Assembly (NCBI GenBank): GCA_017308235.1 | Contig: JAFKFL010000016.1 | Span: 1 to 64,000 of the forward strand | Source: Alphaproteobacteria bacterium | Lineage (GTDB): Bacteria; Pseudomonadota; Alphaproteobacteria; Reyranellales; Reyranellaceae | Length of the DNA stretch: 64,000 nt | Direction: 5' to 3' | The notes under the pieces: model-generated | What the model saw: the letters and a program-made list of their open reading frames with translations, nothing else | The model's database searches: none | Told to the model about the DNA's origin: nothing | Shown: in pieces, positions 1 through 7,869 of the stretch | Layout of the letters: each line of letters opens with the position of its first letter | Position numbering within the stretch: position 1 is the stretch's first letter | Made by a program: the position numbers and the translations under genes

Positions 1-1
1 G

Positions 2-994
2 GTCGTTCCCGTGCTGCAGGAGATCTTGCGGATCAATCCGCATGTGAAGCTTATTGCGTCACCGTGGTCGGCGCCGCCGTGGATGAAGAGCAGCGACAGC
101 TTCGAGGGAGGAAAGCTGAAGCCGGAATACTATTCGGCGTATGCGCGATATTTCGTGAAATACCTGAATGCGATGCACGGGCATGGCATTCATGTCAGTG
201 CCGTCACGCCACAAAATGAGCCACTCAATCTGAAGAACGAGCCCAGCATGATCATGACCGCCACCGAACAGGCGGACTTCATCAAGGGATACCTTGGACC
301 GGAACTGCGCAAAGGCGCGCCGCAGACGGAAATCCTCTGCTGGGATCACAATTGCGACGTGCCGGAGTATCCGCTCACGGTGCTGGGGGATGCGGAGGCA
401 CGCGCCTATGTCGATGGCGTAGCATGGCATTTGTACCGGGGATCGGCGGAGACGATGTCGGAGGTGCGGGCGCGGTATCCAGAGCAGAAGGTGTACTTTA
501 CCGAACAATGGATTTCCTCAAAAGAGGATCTCATGGGCGCGCTGCGCTGGCATACCAGGAACATCGTCATCGGCACCCTGAGGAACTGGAGTCGTACCGC
601 GCTCGAGTGGAACCTTGCCTCCGATCCGGAGGACATCCTGCACACGCGCGACGGCGCCGTGGGATCCCTGGGCGGCGTTACCATTGGGCACACGATCAAG
701 CGAAATGCCGGATACTATCTGATGGCGCACTCGGCGAGGTTCATCCGGCCGGGCTCGGTGCGGGTTCATTCAAGCGAGGTGGATTGGCTTCCCAACGTGA
801 CGTGCCTGACGCCTGAGTCGCGAATGGTGATGGTGGTCATGAATGACGCCGAAGGTGCGAAGCGCTTTCGCATCAGGCACCACGGCGCTTGCGCAACGCT
901 CGAGCTTGGGGCGGGTGATGTCGCGACACTCCGGTGGAACGTGGCAACGGCGGTGGCCCACCGCGAGAAAGCCGGGGCCGGCCGAAGCACATAA
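2..994 (+). CDS. Glycoside hydrolase family 30 (partial, 5' end outside window)
   Basis: C-terminal 330 residues of a GH30 (O-glycosyl hydrolase, glucosylceramidase-like) retaining beta-glycosidase. The frame is open to the window edge, so the true start lies upstream. The general acid/base is the Glu in TPQNEPLN and the nucleophile is the Glu in VYFTEQWIS, both in the usual order and spacing for the family. The barrel is followed by the small C-terminal beta domain typical of GH30 (from about YYLMAHSARFIRPGS on). The substrate, a beta-linked glucan, xylan or glycolipid, cannot be told from sequence. A guaA-like fragment in inverse orientation begins 33 bases after the stop codon. Confidence 0.9.
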   Translation, partial: VVPVLQEILRINPHVKLIASPWSAPPWMKSSDSFEGGKLKPEYYSAYARYFVKYLNAMHGHGIHVSAVTPQNEPLNLKNEPSMIMTATEQADFIKGYLGPELRKGAPQTEILCWDHNCDVPEYPLTVLGDAEARAYVDGVAWHLYRGSAETMSEVRARYPEQKVYFTEQWISSKEDLMGALRWHTRNIVIGTLRNWSRTALEWNLASDPEDILHTRDGAVGSLGGVTIGHTIKRNAGYYLMAHSARFIRPGSVRVHSSEVDWLPNVTCLTPESRMVMVVMNDAEGAKRFRIRHHGACATLELGAGDVATLRWNVATAVAHREKAGAGRST

Positions 995-1026
995 TAAAAG
1001 TCTCAAGCCGGGACGGGTACGAATCG

Positions 1027-1108
1027 CTCCCACTCGATCGTCCCCGGCGGCTTCGACCTGATGTCGCAGGTGATCGGGTTGATTCCCGTGCACCTCGGTG
1101 ATGATGCG
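1027..1108 (-). repeat. guaA 3'-end-like fragment (inverted)
   Basis: Read on the minus strand, this stretch matches the last roughly 27 codons of the guaA gene at 28773-30332, counted back from just before its stop. By eye about 85 percent of bases agree, with a short scrambled patch in the middle and small indels. It does not sit in an open gene. It is the best of four guaA-like fragments in this window and the only one covering the extreme 3' end, the part of guaA that genomic islands are known to use as an attachment site. Its role as an old att site is inference. The rest of 995-1380 shows no gene. Confidence 0.6.
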
Positions 1109-1380
1109 ATTTATCCGCACTGAGAGGGGAGGCTGATCGAACGAGGCTTGGAACGACATGATGCCATTTCTCCGCCTGCTGCGTCATGTTTTGGCGTCCA
1201 GCTCAACTGTTTGATGCCATCGTCGCCGCTAAACCTGGTTGTCATCGTTGACCGTATACCAATGTCCGATGGCATCGGATGGGGTTTCGCCTGTATTCCG
1301 TCCGAGGACGAAGCTGGTACACGCATCTGTCGTCTGAACAATTAGCTGCCTCGGTCAAACTTGAAGTCTGGTGGTGGAGA

Positions 1381-2496
1381 ATGAAGAAACCAGATCCCCT
1401 TTGGCGCTACCGCGCCAATCTCCAGGGCGAGGTCGATGGCGCCGTCGTCTATCGCGCGCTGGCCGAGAGCGAGTCCGACCCCAAGCTGGCGGAGGTGTTC
1501 CGCCGCCTCGCCTCGGTCGAGGAGGCGCACGGCGAGTTCTGGCGCGGTCGTATGGGTGCGAAGGGCGACAAGCTTTTGCTCGGCCCCTCCTTGCGCGCCC
1601 GTATCCTCGCCTGGCTCGCTCGCCGCTTCGGACCGGGCTTCGTAATCCCCACCTTAGCCGCTGCGGAAAGTCGCGATAGCGCGGCCTATGACGACCAGGC
1701 CGACGCGCGCGGCGCCGGCCTGCCTGCCGACGAACGTTCACACGCCCGCATCATGCGCGCCGTTGCCGGGCAGGGCGGTCTCGCCGGGCCGACACTCGCC
1801 ATGCTGGAAGGCCGCCACCGCGGCGGCGGCAACACCTTGCGCGCAGCAGTGCTGGGCGGCAACGACGGCCTTGTCTCCAACGTCAGTCTCGTCATGGGGG
1901 TGGCGGGCGCCGCGGCGGCCGAGCGCACCCTCCTGCTTGCCGGCCTCGCTGGCTTGGTCGCAGGCGCCTGCTCGATGGCAATGGGCGAGTGGCTGTCGGT
2001 CACGAGCTCACGCGAACTCAACCAGAAGCAGATCGCCACCGAAGCCGACGAGTTGCGCGAGGTGCCGGAGGAGGAGAAGGAAGAGCTGGTCTTGATCTAT
2101 CGCGCCAAGGGCATCGAAGAGAATCAGGCTCGCGCGCTGGCCGATCGGTTGCTGAGCAACAAGGAGACGGCGCTTGATACGCTCACGCGCGAGGAGCTCG
2201 GTATCGATCCCGATGAGCTGGGCGGTTCGGCCTGGCAGGCGGCGATGTGGTCGTTCGTCCTGTTTGCCGGCGGCGCGATCGTCCCCGTGGCGCCGTTCAT
2301 CTTTCTCAGTGGCAAGCCGGCATTCATCACCAGCGTTGCCGCGAGCGGCCTCGCGTTGATGGCAGTTGGCGTCGGCACCAGTCTCTTCACCGGCCGCTCT
2401 GCCCCCTTTTCAGCGCTACGTCAGCTCGCCATCGGCCTCGCCGCCGCGGCGATCACTTATGGCGTTGGCGCAGTGGTCGGCGTGTCGATGAGTTAG
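1381..2496 (+). CDS. Ferritin-like/VIT1 membrane iron transporter (MbfA-type)
   Basis: 371-residue protein with an N-terminal rubrerythrin/ferritin-like helical domain (about residues 1-150, with Glu-rich helices such as GEVDGAVVYRALAESE and ASVEEAHGEFWRG) joined to a C-terminal CCC1/VIT1 domain with about five membrane segments. The VIT signature LGGNDGLVSNVSLVMGV is present. In rhizobia this architecture (MbfA) exports iron from the cytosol and protects against iron and peroxide stress; that role is inferred here from the family. The start at this ATG is preferred over an upstream in-frame one because GGTGGAGA lies just before it and the ferritin domain begins at once. No Irr/Fur site was identified with confidence. 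Confidence 0.88.
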   Translation: MKKPDPLWRYRANLQGEVDGAVVYRALAESESDPKLAEVFRRLASVEEAHGEFWRGRMGAKGDKLLLGPSLRARILAWLARRFGPGFVIPTLAAAESRDSAAYDDQADARGAGLPADERSHARIMRAVAGQGGLAGPTLAMLEGRHRGGGNTLRAAVLGGNDGLVSNVSLVMGVAGAAAAERTLLLAGLAGLVAGACSMAMGEWLSVTSSRELNQKQIATEADELREVPEEEKEELVLIYRAKGIEENQARALADRLLSNKETALDTLTREELGIDPDELGGSAWQAAMWSFVLFAGGAIVPVAPFIFLSGKPAFITSVAASGLALMAVGVGTSLFTGRSAPFSALRQLAIGLAAAAITYGVGAVVGVSMS

Positions 2497-2659
2497 GATA
2501 GTGCAGCGGGGCAATACCTTGCAGAAGCGCGGATTGATGTTTCGACACCTGGTTCATCCCGGAGCCGTACGGCCGGCCACCGCGACGGCGCGCCAGGCGG
2601 CTCGGCCGTAAAGGTCGGCAGCCCTTCATATCTCGTACGGTCCATTAATACGCCCGTGG

Positions 2660-2824
2660 CCGGCGACGGAAGAGTGATGTTCGCCTGTTTGCAGCCGCCA
2701 TGGAATGGCTCCAGGGCGGCCAAGATCGCAATGGAATGATCAGCTGTTTCGCTTGAGACCGCCGGCATTGCAAGCGTGCATGCGGTGCCGGCCACATGGC
2801 CGGTAAGCCGACAAGGAGCACGCA
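2660..2824 (+). repeat. Conserved leader of recombinase module, copy A
   Basis: The roughly 165 bases before the DUF3489 gene are clearly related to the leader of the second module (18700-18877). Shared words include TGCATGCGGTGCCGG versus TGCATGGGGTGCCGG, CGCAATGG(A/C)ATGATC and GGAGCACGC before the ATG. Such conservation outside a gene suggests a promoter, operator or attachment function, or a small minus-strand coding region. The remainder of 2497-2660 shows nothing recognisable. Confidence 0.55.
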
Positions 2825-3100
2825 ATGACGAAGCAGAAGAAAGCGACCGCCAAATTCACTGATGCGACGAAGGCCAAGGGTCGCGCCAAGACGAAGTCAG
2901 GGTCGACGACAAAGCTTGCGCAACTGGAGGCCTTGTTGCGGCGTCCCGACTGCGCAACGATCGCCCAGCTGTCCAGGGCACTGGATTGGCAGACCCACAG
3001 CGTGCGCGGCGCGATGTCCGGCACGCTGAAAAAGCGAGGCGTGACCATTACCAGCGAGAAGAAAGAGGAAGGGGACCGCATCTATCGTATCGCCGCGTGA
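2825..3100 (+). CDS. DUF3489 domain protein, copy A
   Basis: 91-residue basic protein: a Lys/Ala-rich tail (residues 1-30) followed by a small winged-helix-like DUF3489 domain with LAQLEALLRRPDCATIAQLS and WQTHSVRGAMSGTLKK. The function is unknown; the fold suggests DNA binding. It is the first gene of a DUF3489-DUF2924-serine recombinase module that occurs twice in this window, and its conserved position next to a site-specific recombinase suggests an accessory or regulatory role in recombination (inference). GGAG lies six bases before the ATG. Its stop overlaps the next gene's GTG start by four bases. Confidence 0.8.
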   Translation: MTKQKKATAKFTDATKAKGRAKTKSGSTTKLAQLEALLRRPDCATIAQLSRALDWQTHSVRGAMSGTLKKRGVTITSEKKEEGDRIYRIAA

Positions 3101-3564
3101 CCGCCTCGATGCGCATTGAGTGCGACGAAGCACTGGAGGCCGAGATCGCCCACCTGGACGGTCTTGGTTTCCAGGAACTACGAGAGATCTGGCGCCAGCG
3201 CCTCGGCCCGCCACCCGAGATCGCCAGCACCGACCTCACGCGGCGATGGCTGGCCTATGAGCTGCAGGTCCCGGCCTATGGCGGGCTCAAATCTGAGACT
3301 CGCCGTCGCCTGAAGCAGCTCTACAAGGCTTTCAAGACCAACCCGACGTACACCCCGACGCCCACTCTTGGCCTTAAGCCAGGATTGGTCCTGACCCGGG
3401 AGTGGAACGGTGCCCGACATCAGGTAATGGTCCTGGAAGAGGGTTTCGCCTATGGCGGCGAAAATTTCAGGTCGCTGTCCGAGGTGGCCCGCCGCATCAC
3501 CGGCAGCCGTTGGTCGGGGCCGCTGTTCTTTGGCCTGGGAGGCAAGGCGGAGAGCCGGAAATGA
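3097..3564 (+). CDS. DUF2924 domain protein, copy A
   Basis: 155-residue DUF2924 protein. Recognisable family features are the alpha-helical N-terminus (LEAEIAHLDGLGFQELREIW), the central RRWLAYELQ, and the C-terminal beta-rich part ending SLSEVARRITGSRWSGPLFF, which resembles a DNA-contacting accessory domain common in phage and island proteins. A GTG start inside the stop of the preceding gene (GTGA overlap) is used; an ATG four codons later is possible. The stop overlaps the ATG of the recombinase fragment by four bases, so the module is translationally coupled. Its homologue in copy B is at 19171. Confidence 0.8.
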   Translation: MTASMRIECDEALEAEIAHLDGLGFQELREIWRQRLGPPPEIASTDLTRRWLAYELQVPAYGGLKSETRRRLKQLYKAFKTNPTYTPTPTLGLKPGLVLTREWNGARHQVMVLEEGFAYGGENFRSLSEVARRITGSRWSGPLFFGLGGKAESRK

Positions 3565-4340
3565 CGCCGCAGCCGATCCGCCGTTGCGCCGTCTACACCC
3601 GCAAATCCTTCGAAGAAGGACTCGAACAGTCGTTCAATTCTCTGCACGCCCAACGGGAGGCGTGCGAGGCCTATATCAAGAGCCAGGCCCACGAGGGCTG
3701 GAAGCTGATCAAGACGGCCTACGACGATGGCGGTTTTTCCGGCGGCAACCTGGAGCGACCAGCGCTCAGCCAGGCCGCGACCGTCATTGGGCAGATGAGC
3801 GACGCAGATCTGGCGCTATGCACTGGTGCGCGGCGCGATTGCTTCGGTCGCTTCCTGGCAAATGCGATGGCCGGCGATACTGTGACGCCAGATGAAGCGC
3901 AGCATCTCAAGAAAATTCAACAGCTCTTGCGTCTAAGCGACAATGACCTTGGTTCCATGGCGTCGCGCATTACAAGGGCCGAGGCGCTAGGGCGGATCGA
4001 TGCCGGGATACTACCGGAAGTGACTAATCCGCCTATCAACTTGCAGTTCGGCGTGAAGGCGAACTTCGTAGTTGCAGCTCAGCTTCTAGAAGAGCGAGTG
4101 GTGGGGAGACGATATGAGGGCGGCAGCCGCGGCGTTAGCTTTCGAATTATGAAAGGCGTCTCCTACACGCAGCAGCGGTGCACCACTTTCGCGAAGCTCA
4201 GCGTCTGGTGCCAGACAGCTAGACATTCCGCCACCAGGCGTGGTCATTCGAGAAGGTGGGCGCTGATGCATTGGCCCGATTCTGGCAAGGGTCGGACCCG
4301 AAATCGCCCGAGACTTGGCCTTACGAAGGCGACTGGATGA
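3561..4340 (+). pseudogene. Truncated serine recombinase fused to unrelated sequence
   Basis: The first 69 codons match the N-terminus of the intact recombinase at 19611 (YTRKSFEEGLEQSFNSL, AYDDGGFSGGNLERPAL). Similarity ends abruptly at about base 3767, before most of the catalytic domain, the recombinase domain and the zinc ribbon. The frame stays open to 4340 by reading into other DNA, including a stretch ending GSRGVSFRIMKGVSY that looks like part of a small PH-like or uncharacterised domain. A further 56-residue relic lies at 4223-4393 in another frame (KSPETWPYEGDWMTDV). The recombinase is inactive as it stands. The junction is a recombination scar. Confidence 0.8.
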
Positions 4341-4527
4341 CCGATGTTCGCAAGATTGACGCGGAGAAATACAATGATCCGAGGCGGCCTTGATTGACTG
4401 TGCAGCCGCAATGCCTGGACCGCGGGCTGACGAGGCCACCAGCCGAGTAGGTTGCGAATGAACTGGTATTTGCTTGCGTGTCGATCCGAGGAGCAGGGAT
4501 GGAGCGGCTAGCCAGCCCAAATGAGCA

Positions 4528-4860
4528 GTGCCGATCTATCTTGAGATTTCTCGACTGAATAAGACTGCGATTATCGTCGCCCGGGGCAAAATCACCGCCG
4601 GTGAGATTTATAGTGTGGCACGACAGCTGGCAGATGCGCAGGCGCGCAAGTTCGCGAAGATTATTGAAGTCGCGGCGGCAAGCACGGATTTACCTCAGGA
4701 GCAGGTCGCTCGACTCGCCGCTCTGCTAGGCGGTCTCACCCACGAAGAACGCGGTCCCGTGTCGTTTGTTGTCGATCCAAATCGCACCAACTTTCCTCAG
4801 GCCTTCGCCCAGCAAACCGAGGGACAAGGGCCGATCCACCTTTTCAAAAGCCTTCGCTAG
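4528..4860 (+). CDS. Hypothetical protein, 110 aa
   Basis: Small protein of alternating hydrophobic and polar segments: MPIYLEISRLNKTAIIVARG, then a helix-rich middle with DLPQEQVARLAALLGGL, then PVSFVVDPNR and a C-terminal HLFKSLR. It resembles short uncharacterised proteins of rhizobia, and no domain is recognised with confidence. It starts with GTG (AGCAGTG context), with a weak ribosome site. It lies between the recombinase scar and a long empty region. Codon use looks coding but somewhat less GC-rich than the core genes. Confidence 0.5.
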   Translation: MPIYLEISRLNKTAIIVARGKITAGEIYSVARQLADAQARKFAKIIEVAAASTDLPQEQVARLAALLGGLTHEERGPVSFVVDPNRTNFPQAFAQQTEGQGPIHLFKSLR

Positions 4861-5359
4861 GCCCGAACCTGGCTCGAACGCCTTCAGCGCAGTCGGAACG
4901 GTTTGGGTCCCGAAACGGAAGAAGCAGACGCGCCGCCTAGGCGGGTAAACCAGGCGCCTCGTTCTGATCATCAGAGCGTGCTCCTACGGCGACGACGGCA
5001 GCGCAGCGTCGTGGTCCGATCATGGATCATGAGGTAAACGTTGGGACGTCAATGGACTCGCCTATGCTCCGACATCAGCGCGCTGAGCATACGCCTTAGA
5101 GGTAGAGGGCGTGGTGAGCCCGGTCGAATGCCAATTGGGAGGTGTTCGGCATGTCTTATCCAAACGGCGGAAGGTCGATCACCTCAGTGACAGCGGCGAG
5201 CTGGGTTTTACGTAAGGGCCGCGGACGCAGAGTTTCTGGCACATCGGCGGGCGATCTCTTCGGCCTCCGTTGATGATATCCCAATCCATAATCAGAAAGG
5301 GCACCTGGAGGGCTTCGGTAAGGTAGGGAAGTGAAAGTCCTATCATGATCGGCCTCGAC
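4861..5359. other. About 500 bases without a recognised gene
   Basis: No protein family, tRNA or strong terminator was recognised on either strand. Short open frames are present but none has family features or a good ribosome site. It probably holds decayed island DNA plus whatever ends transcription of the minus-strand methyltransferase operon. Confidence 0.4.
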
Positions 5360-5710
5360 TTAGAGTTTTGCATCATCCCCACTCAGCACAATTATCTGAG
5401 GCCCTTTCTCGATGTTCTCCTCCCGCCACTCCTCGGCCATCAGACGGAGGTCAGATACTGCCTTCATTGCTTTTAGATCACCGCTCAACGCCTTATTCGA
5501 CAGCTGCATTAGGATGGCATCGAATATAGACATCGTTCTTCGACGTCCGTTTATGGTTATTGTAATAGGCCTGTCCAGATGCCTCAGGATGGCGTCGAGA
5601 ACGTTGCGGCTGCGCTTGGGGCGTCCCTTGGGATTGCCTGATATGCCCTTGCGGAAGCGAGAGCGAACCGGGGGCCTCTTATAGCCGACCGACCATGACC
5701 TGGACATCAC
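5360..5710 (-). CDS. DUF5681 domain protein
   Basis: 116 residues. The N-terminus carries the DUF5681 signature (GYKRPPVRSRFRKGISGNPK followed by GRPK), a basic motif probably binding DNA. The C-terminal helical part contains DAILMQLSNKALSGDLKAMK, also typical. Its start overlaps the stop of the upstream methyltransferase by four bases (ATGA), so the two are co-translated. DUF5681 genes are regularly found beside DNA methyltransferases and phage packaging genes in alphaproteobacteria; the function is not known. Confidence 0.8.
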   Translation of the reverse strand: MMSRSWSVGYKRPPVRSRFRKGISGNPKGRPKRSRNVLDAILRHLDRPITITINGRRRTMSIFDAILMQLSNKALSGDLKAMKAVSDLRLMAEEWREENIEKGPQIIVLSGDDAKL

Positions 5711-7071
5711 CGGCTCCTCTCATCTTCAAGCTGCGCAAATGTCTTGCCCGACGCCTCATGGACGGCTTCTGCGCCCGAGAAGGCCTGCCAGCGCCGCACG
5801 ATGACATCGACGTAGAGCGGGTCGAGTTCGATCAGTCGGGCCCTTCGCCTAGTCTTTTCGGCGGCGATCAGCGTTGTGCCTGAGCCACCAAAGCTATCGG
5901 CCACGATATCACCGCGATGGCTGACGTCGCGGATGGCATCGGCGACGAGAGCCACGGGCTTGGGCGTCGGATGGGCGTCCAACTCCGTCGCGCGGCCTCT
6001 CCGAAAGGTATTGCAGCCCGGGTAATCCCAGACGTTGGTGCGATATCGACCACCCGCGCCCAGGCCAAAGTTGTTGATATGGGAGGATTCCCCCCACTTG
6101 AGCACGAAAATCAGCTCGTGCTTGCTTCGATAGAACGTTCCCATACCGGCATTGGTCTTGTTCCACACCACCAGATTCTTTTGCTCGAGCTTGCTGGCAA
6201 CTGTCGCGGCGAGGAGGTCGTTTAGATGCCTCCAATCCATGCATACATAAATAATTGCGCCGGGAACACAAAAGCGCGCTGTCAGTGACAGCGTCGTGCT
6301 CAGAAAATCCACAAATGCGGATTCGGACATCTCGCCCGAGCCCATAACGAACTCGCGGTGTTGCTTTTTGCCAAGGCCACTGACATGACCACAAATCTGG
6401 GTGTTATAGGGCGGATCCAGGAAAGCCATGCGGGCTCGCTCTTTTCCCATCAGGGCTTTGTAGACATCGTGGTCGCGAGCGTCGCCGCAGACGAGGCGGT
6501 GTGGACCCAACCGGAAAATGTCACCGGGGCGACTGATCGCCGGCGTGGCCCCTACAGCAGGGCATTGATCGTCAGGATTGTCGCCGCTGATTTTGGATGG
6601 ACGGTTGATCGGCCCACCGTCCAGAAGATCGTCGAGTTCGACGGTGTCAAAGCCGAGCGCGATTGGGTCGATCTCGACCGCCGGGTGATCGATGATGGTC
6701 TTAAGTTGGGCGATCAGAATTTCGTCATTCCATCCAGCATTGAGCGCGATCTTGTTGTCGGCGATGGCGAGGGCGCGTCGTTGCGCGTCAGACAAACGGC
6801 TGAGTTTAATAGTAGGCACTTGGTCTAGGCCCAAAATGTTTGCGGCTTCGCGGCGAGCGTGGCCAGCAATGATTACATCGGATTCGTCTACAAGAATCGG
6901 ATTGGTAAAGCCAAATTGCTTTATTGAGGCAGCGAGCTGCGCAATCTGCTTCGCGTCATGAGTGCGAGCATTCCGGCCATCGATCTTCAGCTGCTTTAGC
7001 GGTCGATAAACGACGGTGAGAGGTGATTTCGTGCCGGCAACTGGCCGCCTGCGGAGGACAACGGACGCCAT
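5707..7071 (-). CDS. ParB-domain DNA methyltransferase (orphan, N6-adenine/N4-cytosine type)
   Basis: 454-residue protein with an N-terminal ParB/Srx-like nuclease-fold domain (about residues 15-110; VDESDVIIAGHARREAANIL) followed by a beta-class amino-methyltransferase. Motif IV is FLDPPYNTQI and the SAM-binding motif I is VADSFGGSGTTLIAAE, in the order motif IV before motif I. It methylates adenine or cytosine exocyclic amines; the target site is not predictable. No restriction endonuclease is adjacent, so it is an orphan of the phage/island type. The start is chosen at the ATG with GGAG six bases upstream; the longer frame to 7299 has no support. It is coupled to the DUF5681 gene. Confidence 0.9.
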   Translation of the reverse strand: MASVVLRRRPVAGTKSPLTVVYRPLKQLKIDGRNARTHDAKQIAQLAASIKQFGFTNPILVDESDVIIAGHARREAANILGLDQVPTIKLSRLSDAQRRALAIADNKIALNAGWNDEILIAQLKTIIDHPAVEIDPIALGFDTVELDDLLDGGPINRPSKISGDNPDDQCPAVGATPAISRPGDIFRLGPHRLVCGDARDHDVYKALMGKERARMAFLDPPYNTQICGHVSGLGKKQHREFVMGSGEMSESAFVDFLSTTLSLTARFCVPGAIIYVCMDWRHLNDLLAATVASKLEQKNLVVWNKTNAGMGTFYRSKHELIFVLKWGESSHINNFGLGAGGRYRTNVWDYPGCNTFRRGRATELDAHPTPKPVALVADAIRDVSHRGDIVADSFGGSGTTLIAAEKTRRRARLIELDPLYVDVIVRRWQAFSGAEAVHEASGKTFAQLEDERSR

Positions 7072-7436
7072 GGTCTGCTCCATCGAATGTAGGTGACGGA
7101 GCGTGCGGCATGACCAGGATTGCCCGGAAACGACTGCTGATGCAGCTGGACGAACGCAGTCACGTGCAGCTTCCGTCGAGGGACGGTGATCGAGTGATCG
7201 GTGAGCGTGATAGCGGTCGCCGAATAGGAGACCTGGCGCGGCGCGAGGGAACTCGCCCCAGCGCAACAAATATTTAGCGTATCGCCCCGTCCATGACAAG
7301 GAGTCGTGGAAGGCAAAAGCTTGAGTTGACGGTCGGGACCGAGAGAAGCGACGTCAGGTAAGACGACGGCATTGGCGATGCTGTCTTGATCTTAACTGTC
7401 GATCTGCGCAAAACCTTGATCAGAGCCAGACCTGCT
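7072..7436. other. Intergenic region, about 365 bases
   Basis: This lies between the divergent methyltransferase and a small hypothetical gene. It presumably carries the methyltransferase promoter. No repeat, RNA gene or further coding region was recognised. Confidence 0.4.
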
Positions 7437-7619
7437 ATGACTCAGAAACCGACATTGACGCTCGTGAGCGTGGGGCCAAAAGGGCTAACACTCAAACAGA
7501 CATTGGAGTTGTTCTCGAGGCTAAGCGGGCGGGAGGCGACGCCGGATGAGATCGCCAAGCTCAAACCGCGGATGGCAGAGCGTGAGTTAAGGCATTCTGA
7601 ACAAGCGAAACGCAGCTAG
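7437..7619 (+). CDS. Hypothetical protein, 60 aa
   Basis: Small charged protein beginning MTQKPTLTLVSVGPKGLTLK and ending in a basic helix rich in Arg/Glu (ELRHSEQAKRS). The middle has the pattern LFSRLSGREATPDEIAKLKP, which reads like a helix-turn-helix-sized unit but matches no family I can name. Start chosen at the internal ATG rather than the upstream TTG. Low confidence that it is expressed. The following 250 bases up to the EmrB stop hold no recognised gene. Confidence 0.35.
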   Translation: MTQKPTLTLVSVGPKGLTLKQTLELFSRLSGREATPDEIAKLKPRMAERELRHSEQAKRS

Positions 7620-7869
7620 TTGCCTGCCACATCGCTGGCGGTTTCGAGGTCGCGGAAGCGACGATATGGAAAATCGGCCGCGGCTGAACTGACGTCATTC
7701 TTCAATGTCCACTATATGGCGCATCGCGGCCGTTAGTCGGACGTGGCGCTTGTTCGGAGAAAGGGGAGATGACCTCCGCACCTTCGACGAAACTCCAACC
7801 GGGCGCATCCTCGAAAAGGTCGAGCCAGGCAACCGCGACCGCGCCGCTGGACCAGGAGATAACGACACC

